Origin: Niveispirillum lacus
Lineage (GTDB): Bacteria > Pseudomonadota > Alphaproteobacteria > Azospirillales > Azospirillaceae
Assembly (NCBI RefSeq): GCF_002251795.1
Contig: NZ_NOXU01000032.1
Span: 310,001 to 374,000 of the forward strand
Direction: 5' to 3'
DNA: 64,000 bases
Positions 19,080-26,303 of the stretch are shown piece by piece. A program made the position numbers and the translations under genes. Every line of letters begins with the position of its first letter. Positions within the stretch are counted from its first letter, which is position 1. A model generated the notes under the pieces. It was not told the DNA's origin. It saw only the letters and a list, made by a program, of their open reading frames with translations, and did no database searches.

Positions 19080-20744
19080 TCACGTTCCAGAAGCGGTTAA
19101 GGCTCGTGCCGTCGGGTTTGCGGATGTGATCATGTTCCGCACATAGGCGGCCAGCGGGTCACCCAGTGCTGCCGAGCGGTCGAGCCAGAGCTGGGCACCG
19201 GTAGCATCCTGGTCCATACGCCACAGCAGTTCGGCAAGCATCGTCATCGCTTCCATGACACCGGCCTCTGCCGGTTCTTGCAACTGCGCGCGCACCTTCA
19301 CCAAGGTTGCATGATCCTGCGGCCGGTAAAGAAGGGTCATGCGCGCCAGATTGATCTGGGACGACACATGACCCTGTGCGGCCGACGCAGCAAAAAGTTC
19401 CAGGGCACGGTCATTGTTTAGTGGCAGTTCCCTGCCCAGCGTCATGGCGTGGGCAACACGGAACTGCCCTGATGCACTGCCCCGTTCCGCCGACAGGATA
19501 TAGTAGTCGAACGCCGCCTTACGATCCTGCGGCACGCCGTTCCCATGATACAGCAGGGTTCCGTAGTTATAAGTTGCATCCGGATGGCCAAGTTCGGCTG
19601 CCATTAACAGATGTTGCGCCGCCTGGGCCGGATCAGCGGGGACGCCGCGGCCGAGGAGGTAGGAAAGACCGAGTTGGAACCGCGCCTCCAGATGTTTGTC
19701 AGCCGCCCTGGCAAACAGGTCCGTCGCCCGTACCGGGTCTTTCGGCACCCCCTTCCCCTCCAGATGGGCGAGCCCCATTGCCGTCATGGCGGGGGCGAAA
19801 CCCGCCTCCATGGCGGCCGCGTACCAGACAATCGCCTCTGCCGGGTTGGGGATATGCGCCTTGCCCAAGGCATGGAGGTCGGCAATGAACACCATGCTTT
19901 CAACGTCGCCTTTCACGGCGCCGCGGCGAAACCAGGTTTCCGCCTGCCCGATATCCACAGGCTGATTGCCAATCCCTTTCAGGTAAATCTGCCCAAGCAT
20001 GCGCATGGCACCGGGAACACCTTCACCGGCCGCACGCAAAAGCCACTTACGCCCTTCTTCCGGATCAGCAGTAACACCTGTCCCGCTCAACAGGCTGCTG
20101 CCCAGATAATAGAAGGCTGTTTTGTTACCTTGTTCCGCAGCCCGGCGATACAGCGCGTAGGCATCTTCGGGCCCCTGGCCCGGTACTTCGCCCACACTGA
20201 TCAGACCGGCCAGACCCACCATTCCGGTGGCGTTGCCCTGTTCGGCGGCGCGGCTGTACCATTCAATCGCTTGGCTGACATCGCGCCCTTCCGGGTCATC
20301 GGCCATACTACACAGCCAGCCCAGCAGCACCTGTGCCTCGATATGACCCTGTTCGCTGGCCAGCCGCGCCCAATGCCGAGCCTTGGCTCTGTCCCGAACC
20401 ACGACCAGCGGACCGCTATCATCCTTCACACTGTCCTTTTTGGAGGGGGCGTTACCGACTCCGGTGGCATAGATGGCCGCAAGTCGTGCCTGCGCAGCGG
20501 CCTTTCCCGCGTCCGCTGCCTTCTGGTACCAGTGCATGGCCATGCGAAGATCGCGCAAGGCGCCTTGGCCCTGCCAGACAGCCTCTGCGACGGCCAACTG
20601 ACAGTCAGCATCGCCTTCCTGAGCCGCACCAAGCCAGATATCCACAGCCTTGGTCAGGCGTCCCTTTTCGGCAGCCTGCTTGCCGCGCGTGAAGGGCGTG
20701 CCGTAGAGGCTGGTTTTCAACCGGTCGATATATGTTTTTGCCAC
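19080..20744 (-). CDS. Long Sel1-repeat protein
   Basis: 554 residues from GTG 20744. Almost the whole protein is tandem Sel1-like repeats of about 36 residues (for example AMHWYQKAADAGKAAAQARLA, AIEWYSRAAEQGNATGMVGLA and DLFARAADKHLEARFQLGLSY), about twelve in all. There is no signal peptide, so it is probably cytoplasmic and a scaffold for protein contacts. It lies just before the glycan locus on the same strand as the GT4 gene at 20828-22066, 83 bases downstream of it. Whether it belongs to the locus is open. Confidence 0.87.
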   Translation of the reverse strand: MAKTYIDRLKTSLYGTPFTRGKQAAEKGRLTKAVDIWLGAAQEGDADCQLAVAEAVWQGQGALRDLRMAMHWYQKAADAGKAAAQARLAAIYATGVGNAPSKKDSVKDDSGPLVVVRDRAKARHWARLASEQGHIEAQVLLGWLCSMADDPEGRDVSQAIEWYSRAAEQGNATGMVGLAGLISVGEVPGQGPEDAYALYRRAAEQGNKTAFYYLGSSLLSGTGVTADPEEGRKWLLRAAGEGVPGAMRMLGQIYLKGIGNQPVDIGQAETWFRRGAVKGDVESMVFIADLHALGKAHIPNPAEAIVWYAAAMEAGFAPAMTAMGLAHLEGKGVPKDPVRATDLFARAADKHLEARFQLGLSYLLGRGVPADPAQAAQHLLMAAELGHPDATYNYGTLLYHGNGVPQDRKAAFDYYILSAERGSASGQFRVAHAMTLGRELPLNNDRALELFAASAAQGHVSSQINLARMTLLYRPQDHATLVKVRAQLQEPAEAGVMEAMTMLAELLWRMDQDATGAQLWLDRSAALGDPLAAYVRNMITSANPTARALTASGT

Positions 20745-20827
20745 GGCACCCTACATGGTCGACCACCGGAACTGACCTTGGACTACCCCAACTCTGGCCC
20801 CGGAGAAAGAACGAAGCATTGTCATCA

Positions 20828-22066
20828 TCAACGAGGTCGAGGCAAACCGAATTCCTGGTGAAGCATCTCCAGCCATCCAGGCAGTCCGATGGTTTCCAGA
20901 TCATAGCGTTCGACAACCGTCCGACGGGCGGCATTGCCCAATCGTAGGCGTTGCGCCATCGGCATGTCCAGCGCAGCAACCAATCCGGACGCGACGGCCG
21001 CGGGGTCATGAAACGGCACCAACAACCCATTGACACCATGTTCCACGACTTCTGTGACCGGCCGCGTATCGGACGCAACCAGCACGACACCGCAGGACAT
21101 CGCCTCCAGCATCGACCAACTGAGGACAAATGGATAGGTGAGGTAAAGATGCGCCCGTGAAAGACGCATCAGGTTGATGAAATCTGCATGCGGGACGCTG
21201 CCCAGGAAATGCACCCTGTCGAGGGGGAGGTCCGCGCCCAGTTCGGCCAGCAAACGTTCCCGCCAGTTCCCACCGCCATCGGGCGGTGGTCCATAGGAAC
21301 AACCATCGCCCCCCGCGATCACAAGCTGTGTCGCCGGGCGGGACCGTAACAGTGGCACCGCTGCCCGCATCATAATGTGAAAACCCCGGTAGGGTTCCAG
21401 GTCGCGCGCCACATAAGTGACGATCTCTTGGTCAGCAGACAGCGATCGTCCATCGGACAAAGTAACCGCTTCCGGTGATCCGGGGCTGGCAAAGGCGGTA
21501 TCGATCCCTTCATGGATCTGTGTCAGACGCTCCCGGAAGGGCGAGGGATGCAGGTTCCGCTGCCAGCGGGTCGGCGACACGCCCCTATCCACCGCTTCGA
21601 GTTGTGTCAGGTTCACCATGTTCAGGGTGCGGACACGGGCCAAATCAAAGAGACTGACCGGCCCCGGCGGATCGAAGCCCACATCTGCGCCGGTACCCTG
21701 ATAGTAAAATTCAAAGTACCCAACAAGTGGCACGGTCGGCCACAGGTCCTTCAGGTACAGCAATTCACCCCAACCATGGTGGCCAATGATCAGATCGGGA
21801 CGATATCCGCCCTGCGCCAGGAGGGTACAGGCCGCCAGAACGGATTGCCCTTGGCAAACTGCGGCTTCCGTGCGGGTCAGGTAGGGATGAATGCGGCCGT
21901 CCCCCTGATTATGGAGATCATAGTGGTGCAACCTGACACCTGCCACGTTGCCGGCGGGGTCACTGGCCATCGCATCGACCTGCACCCCCGGAAATCGGGT
22001 AAGGCGACGGGCCAAATGCACAAACTGCCCTGGAAAAAACTTATGGATAAACAATACTTTATACAT
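20828..22066 (-). CDS. GT4-type glycosyltransferase
   Basis: 412 residues from ATG 22066, which fits the family N-terminus MYKVLFIHKFFPGQFVHLARRL better than in-frame codons upstream. The sequence has the GT-B layout: an acceptor half with HHGWGELLYLKDLWP and FEFYYQ, and a donor half with RDLEPYRGFHIMMRA, VIAGGDG and YPFVLSWSMLEAMSCG carrying the second Glu of the EX7E region. Its opening resembles large GT4 proteins of cyanobacterial and azospirilla polysaccharide loci. It is transcribed divergently from the methyltransferase gene, and the two starts lie almost back to back. Confidence 0.87.
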   Translation of the reverse strand: MYKVLFIHKFFPGQFVHLARRLTRFPGVQVDAMASDPAGNVAGVRLHHYDLHNQGDGRIHPYLTRTEAAVCQGQSVLAACTLLAQGGYRPDLIIGHHGWGELLYLKDLWPTVPLVGYFEFYYQGTGADVGFDPPGPVSLFDLARVRTLNMVNLTQLEAVDRGVSPTRWQRNLHPSPFRERLTQIHEGIDTAFASPGSPEAVTLSDGRSLSADQEIVTYVARDLEPYRGFHIMMRAAVPLLRSRPATQLVIAGGDGCSYGPPPDGGGNWRERLLAELGADLPLDRVHFLGSVPHADFINLMRLSRAHLYLTYPFVLSWSMLEAMSCGVVLVASDTRPVTEVVEHGVNGLLVPFHDPAAVASGLVAALDMPMAQRLRLGNAARRTVVERYDLETIGLPGWLEMLHQEFGLPRPR

Positions 22067-22068
22067 TG

Positions 22069-24243
22069 ATGTCCCACATGGCCGCCACCGCATTCAGAAG
22101 CCCAGGGTCGCGCAACTGTCGATGGGCAGCAAGACAATTGGGTTGCACCACACGGGCAGCCGCTTATGGTGAAAATGCAGACGGGGACGTCCCGGCATCT
22201 CTTCAGGACAAGTGGAGCCAACCTTTGCAGTTCATCTGGCCGGACCTATCCAGCGAGCCTGTCCCAGGAAACTGTCCGGTCTGTGCCGATCCGGGACCGC
22301 ACAGAGCGGCACTGATCCTCACCGGCGCTGGACCTGGCGGTAGCGACTGGTGCGTGATCGAATGCCGTTCCTGCCGGTCCCGATTCTCCACGGATCGGCA
22401 AGGGGCCGACTATCATGGCGGCGATGTGCCGGATACGCCCTTCCTGCACTATTATATGGAACAGGGGGCCGGCCTGCGCCCGATGCTGGAACCACTGGGC
22501 TTTGCCGAACCAGGACCGCGCCGGATGCTGGAAATCGGTGGTGGGTTTGGCTTTCCCAGTGATTATGTACAGACCGTTTTGGGCTGGACAGCCAAGGGCT
22601 TCGACCCGTCCGGCCTTGCCGTTATGGGCCAGCGTTACCTGGGCCTGGATATCACCCGCGACTACTGGACAAGCGACACACCCCTGGAGCAGCCCTTTGA
22701 TGTCGCCTATGCGTCAGAGGTAATCGAACATATTCCCGAACCGGGACCGTTCCTTGCCGCCATGCGCCGAGCTGTCGGGCAGCAGGGTGTTGTGGCATTG
22801 ACCACACCCAATGGTGCAGCTCTCAATCCCGGAACGACGCCCGGTATGCTGGTTCCCATTGCCAGCCCTGGACTGCACCTGACGCTGTTCAGCGCGCAAG
22901 GGTTGGACCTGGCCCTGCGGATGGCCGGATTTGCCCATGTCCAGGTCGAAGAAGATGGCGCCCAGCTTCGCGCCTTTGCCAGCGCAAGCACCCTGCCGCC
23001 GCTGCGCCCGCTGAAAGCTGAGTATTATGTCGAGTATCTGCGACGCCGGATTGCCACCCCGGACATCGCACCCGCACTGCTGTCTGGTTTGCGTTACCGC
23101 CTGTTCAAGGAACTGGTCAATCAGGGCGATCAGGCCGGCGCCCTGCAGCTCTATGCCGAAATGGCTGCGGCGCTGCGGCAACGATTCGGTGTTGATCTTG
23201 ACGACCCGGCAAGTCTGCTGTTGCCGCCAGCCGGGATAGAGAGCCGGGAATGGCTGGCATTAATGCCCGGCAACATTACCGGGCTGCTCTATTTCCGTGC
23301 GGTGCTGGCCAACAATGCCGAGCAGGATGCCCGGTCAGCCGCTTTTTATGCCGGACGGGCGGCACAGGCCGGGGCATCACTGCGCTTGGCCTTGCGTGCC
23401 GTGGGCATCGAAGATGGCGAAACCGAAGCACTGGCCATGGCTGCCATGCACCTGTATCTGACCGCCGCCGCCGGTGTGGGCGTGGATACCGCACCCTTAC
23501 TGTCAGCAGTAGAACATGGCGACGAAAACGGCGGTCTGCTGTTGCCCGCCCGTTTCCGTTGCCAGTTACGGGATCTGGTGGTGCGCGACCTGCGGGCGAC
23601 ACGGCATCCGGCGCTGCTGTGGCGGGCTTTGCAGGTCATCAATCCGGCCCCGCTGGACGAGGCGGCAATATTGTCAGACGCCCTGGCCACCGGACTGCCT
23701 GTGGCACCCGTGGCAGCGTTTGAAGCCCTGCAGACAGCACCGGATGCCGATAGCGTGCGTCACGCGTTATGGCAAATCTGGTGTACGCCAGGGATCAGCG
23801 AGGCGCCGGCCAGCCTCAGCCATGCCCGCAAGCTGGCGTTGATTCGGTTGGTTCTGCTCGGTGCTTATGCGGATGCGGAGACATTATTCGAGGTCTGGGA
23901 AGATCAGACCCTGGCGGATGACCGGTCGGTCGCTGACGCCCTCGCCATTGCCGCCGCCGCAAGACGCCAGGGTCGCGTGACACCGGCGGGTGACTACACA
24001 GCCATCGAACAAGCAGCCGATGCCCAAGGCGTCAAACAAGCGCTTTGGGCCCTGTGGACACGGCCGGGTGCCGCGGAGTCGCCGGCCCTGATCCGGCAGG
24101 CCCGCAAGCTGGCCCTGATCCGGCTGGTTCTGCTGGGCGCATTCGCAGATGCGGAATCACTTTTCACAGCTTGGGAAGATCCGGGTTTGGCCAACGATGA
24201 GCCCGTTGCCACAGCGCTTGCCATCGCCGCGTCGGCCCGCTGA
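22069..24243 (+). CDS. Zinc-ribbon SAM methyltransferase with duplicated helical tail
   Basis: Up to 724 residues; the true start is uncertain (TTG 22066, ATG 22069 or 22078, or later), because homology seems to begin only near residue 55. A two-CxxC zinc knuckle (CPVC at about 67 and CRSC at about 102) precedes a class I methyltransferase core: LEIGGGFGFPSD (motif I, about 157), FDVAYASEVIEHIPEPGPF and LTTPNGAAL. After about residue 310 the protein is helical and Ala/Leu-rich. It ends in two near-identical 74-residue repeats (23743-23964 and 24019-24240). It may methylate a sugar or lipid in the locus. The role of the tail is unknown. Confidence 0.8.
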   Translation: MSHMAATAFRSPGSRNCRWAARQLGCTTRAAAYGENADGDVPASLQDKWSQPLQFIWPDLSSEPVPGNCPVCADPGPHRAALILTGAGPGGSDWCVIECRSCRSRFSTDRQGADYHGGDVPDTPFLHYYMEQGAGLRPMLEPLGFAEPGPRRMLEIGGGFGFPSDYVQTVLGWTAKGFDPSGLAVMGQRYLGLDITRDYWTSDTPLEQPFDVAYASEVIEHIPEPGPFLAAMRRAVGQQGVVALTTPNGAALNPGTTPGMLVPIASPGLHLTLFSAQGLDLALRMAGFAHVQVEEDGAQLRAFASASTLPPLRPLKAEYYVEYLRRRIATPDIAPALLSGLRYRLFKELVNQGDQAGALQLYAEMAAALRQRFGVDLDDPASLLLPPAGIESREWLALMPGNITGLLYFRAVLANNAEQDARSAAFYAGRAAQAGASLRLALRAVGIEDGETEALAMAAMHLYLTAAAGVGVDTAPLLSAVEHGDENGGLLLPARFRCQLRDLVVRDLRATRHPALLWRALQVINPAPLDEAAILSDALATGLPVAPVAAFEALQTAPDADSVRHALWQIWCTPGISEAPASLSHARKLALIRLVLLGAYADAETLFEVWEDQTLADDRSVADALAIAAAARRQGRVTPAGDYTAIEQAADAQGVKQALWALWTRPGAAESPALIRQARKLALIRLVLLGAFADAESLFTAWEDPGLANDEPVATALAIAASAR
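23743..24240 (+). repeat. Two-copy 74-residue repeat at the protein C-terminus
   Basis: Codons 23743-23964 and 24019-24240 encode two copies with a period of 92 codons. By my count 48 of 74 residues are identical, including a 14-residue stretch (ARKLALIRLVLLGA) and WED, LAIA and AR positions. They look like alpha-helical hairpins. Confidence 0.85.
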
Positions 24244-24389
24244 TCGGACAGGTTACTCCCTACCCCCTTTGCGGTACGCCCACGGGCATGAATATCCAAA
24301 CCCTTTCCAATCAGATACATAGGATGCAGCACCTTCGGCCCTGATGGGGCCTATAACTTTTGATCGAAGAGTTGACGCTTCTAACGCCA

Positions 24390-24418
24390 TTGCGAAAGAC
24401 AGCGAAGGGTGATAAATA
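24390..24418 (+). promoter_or_regulatory. Possible sigma-70-type promoter for the RTX-like gene
   Basis: TTGCGA (24390-24395) and TAAATA (24413-24418) are separated by 17 bases in a locally AT-rich stretch about 90 bases before ATG 24506. It is the best-spaced match I see in the 262-bp gap. It is only a pattern match. Confidence 0.35.
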
Positions 24419-24505
24419 AAGATAAAATTTGATGCGGCTGATTGGGGCTGCCGGTTATCCCCTGTTGGGCGGACCGGGTTGATGTTTTGGAGATGGGGGT
24501 AGGTT

Positions 24506-25417
24506 ATGGCTACGTTGGCTGGCGGCACGACGGTCGCAACAGTGGGGACGACCCAGCAGGAGAACACGACGATCTCGCAGATCCTGCAGTCCAACTTTTC
24601 AACTGCGCCTGTCATTCAGCAGACCGTGACGTTCACGCCCCCGGTCACGCAAACTCAAACGATCAACGTCGGCACCTTTGATGCGACATCAGTATCGAAT
24701 GTGACAGTGAGTGCCACCGGCACCAATGCCGTGGTTGTGGCAAACGTCTCCTCAGGAAGCAGCTCGTCGGGCTCCATCAACAATTTGGTTGTGGACAACA
24801 ATATCGGCAGCGTCCTGATCCAGGGTACCCCTACTGGCACTGTCACTGGCCTCGTGATTTCGTCCAATAGCACAGCGTCGTTGATTGTTGGCGATGCCGG
24901 GACGCAGTTGATTGATGCTTCTCAGAGCACCGTCAACCAAACCATCGTGACCGGTGCTGGCAATGATACGGTTGTTTCCGGTGGGGGTAACGATACTGTT
25001 CGCCTCGGCGATGCTGGTGTGGCCAATGGTGGCGCTGGCGCTGATACAATTGTTGGCGGTCTTGGGGTAGCGACGCTTGGCGGTGGCGGCGGCGCTGACA
25101 GTATTGTGGCATCCTCTGGCGGCGGCGTGCTGATTGGCGAGTCTGGCAACGATACGATGGTTGGCGGTGGTGGTAAGGACGTCTTCATCTACACCAGCGG
25201 CGGTGGCAATGACGTGATCTCGTCTTTTGATCCCGCCAACGATACGCTTGGGATGGCGAATTTCGGTGATATTACGGCTGCTGGTCTGACCTTGGTTGAT
25301 ATTATCAACCGTGCAACGGTTTCCGGCGGGAACACGATCCTGACGATGCCGGATGGCTCGACCATCACCATCGCAGGTGTCACAGGCATTAATGTCAGTT
25401 GGTTCACTCTTAAGTAA
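24506..25417 (+). CDS. RTX-like (hemolysin-type Ca-binding repeat) secreted protein
   Basis: 303 residues from ATG 24506, with a GGGGGTAGG ribosome site. The first half is Ser/Thr/Val-rich with no cysteine and no Sec signal peptide. Residues about 150-230 hold glycine-rich repeats with Asn-Asp or Ala-Asp steps (GAGNDTVV, GGGNDTVR, GGAGADTIV, GGGGADSIV, SGNDTMVGGGGKD), a somewhat degenerate RTX nonapeptide array that should fold as a calcium beta-roll. The C-terminal about 60 residues could be the type I secretion signal. The ABC exporter and adaptor at 30.6-34.2 kb are the obvious candidate secretion system. Function outside the cell is unknown: adhesin, matrix or surface-layer component are possible. 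Confidence 0.82.
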   Translation: MATLAGGTTVATVGTTQQENTTISQILQSNFSTAPVIQQTVTFTPPVTQTQTINVGTFDATSVSNVTVSATGTNAVVVANVSSGSSSSGSINNLVVDNNIGSVLIQGTPTGTVTGLVISSNSTASLIVGDAGTQLIDASQSTVNQTIVTGAGNDTVVSGGGNDTVRLGDAGVANGGAGADTIVGGLGVATLGGGGGADSIVASSGGGVLIGESGNDTMVGGGGKDVFIYTSGGGNDVISSFDPANDTLGMANFGDITAAGLTLVDIINRATVSGGNTILTMPDGSTITIAGVTGINVSWFTLK

Positions 25418-25444
25418 GACCCTACCCAAGCTCATCATTCGTGG

Positions 25445-25470
25445 AAATGGCGGACTTATGTCCGCCATTT
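25445..25470 (+). terminator. Rho-independent terminator after the RTX-like gene
   Basis: An 11-bp perfect stem (25445-25455 with 25460-25470) with a TTAT loop, followed by TCATTTGTTA. It begins 27 bases after the stop codon and should separate this gene from the next one. Confidence 0.85.
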
Positions 25471-25517
25471 TCATTTGTTAGTCTGCTTATGCAGAAGCTG
25501 CTTTGAATGTGGTGGTC

Positions 25518-26303
25518 ATGTCGATGACGAATGGGTTGGTTTCAACGGCAACGATTGATGGCGGTGCGCATCGTTTTCGGGCCACACCACAGGTCGTGGG
25601 ATTGCCGGAGGGCTTATACCTCGCTGCCTTGAAACCGGCCTTTCAGGTCCCGACTCTGGTGAATGGCGTATCCTTTCCAGCCACCCAGATTTCCAGCATT
25701 CCGCAGCCTGGAACAACAGCACCCATCATCTTGCATAAGGGCAATCTTTCGCCAGTCGTTTGGCTGAGCGGCCTTGATGTTGCGGTCATCACCGTGCCTG
25801 CTGGTGCAGCACCCCTGTTGATTACAAACTATCTCTACGGTCCGGAATTGCAGAAATCCATGGATCTGGAGATTACAAGGCTGGACCGTGTACAGAAGAC
25901 ACCGCCGGTCGGTTTGATTGTTCATGCCCATATTCAGCAAGTGGGTGAACAACGATTTGCCGCAGGTGAATGGGCGGCAGCCGATGCGCCCTATTGGATC
26001 GAGGCCTTATGGTTGGACGTCACGCCCAGCATCGGACAATTGCTGCAATACCGGGTCCCGGGTGTCAGCACAACCGATGGTGCCTGGACCCCGGCTCCAG
26101 GTCGAATCGGCACGCCGGGTGGAGCACCATTGGCGGGCATCGCCTTCCGTCTGTTACCACCTTTGGCAGAAACCCATCGGGTCGTGTATGCCGCTCGCTT
26201 CCTGCGCCATGGTGAGGTCACGGGTACCGATGGCGAACCCTGCCGATCCGCACAGGCACAGGACCCCCTGATTGCCGTTCGGGTGGCCGTTGTCCCCCGG
26301 TGA
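25518..26303 (+). CDS. Hypothetical protein, beta-rich, glycan locus
   Basis: 261 residues from ATG 25518; TTG 25503, GTG 25509/25512 or ATG 25524 are alternatives. I do not recognise a family. The composition is rich in Val, Pro, Gly and Thr with short alternating hydrophobic stretches, suggesting beta-sheet. One cysteine lies near the C-terminus, and there are no signal peptide, membrane helix or repeats. The downstream 974-residue glycosyltransferase frame overlaps its 3' end by up to 32 bases, so the two are coupled and probably function together. Confidence 0.65.
   Translation: MSMTNGLVSTATIDGGAHRFRATPQVVGLPEGLYLAALKPAFQVPTLVNGVSFPATQISSIPQPGTTAPIILHKGNLSPVVWLSGLDVAVITVPAGAAPLLITNYLYGPELQKSMDLEITRLDRVQKTPPVGLIVHAHIQQVGEQRFAAGEWAAADAPYWIEALWLDVTPSIGQLLQYRVPGVSTTDGAWTPAPGRIGTPGGAPLAGIAFRLLPPLAETHRVVYAARFLRHGEVTGTDGEPCRSAQAQDPLIAVRVAVVPR

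Noticed and set aside
24506-25417. Protease or lipase of the RTX toxin class
   Set aside because: No catalytic domain, zinc-binding motif or lipase serine motif is visible in its 303 residues.
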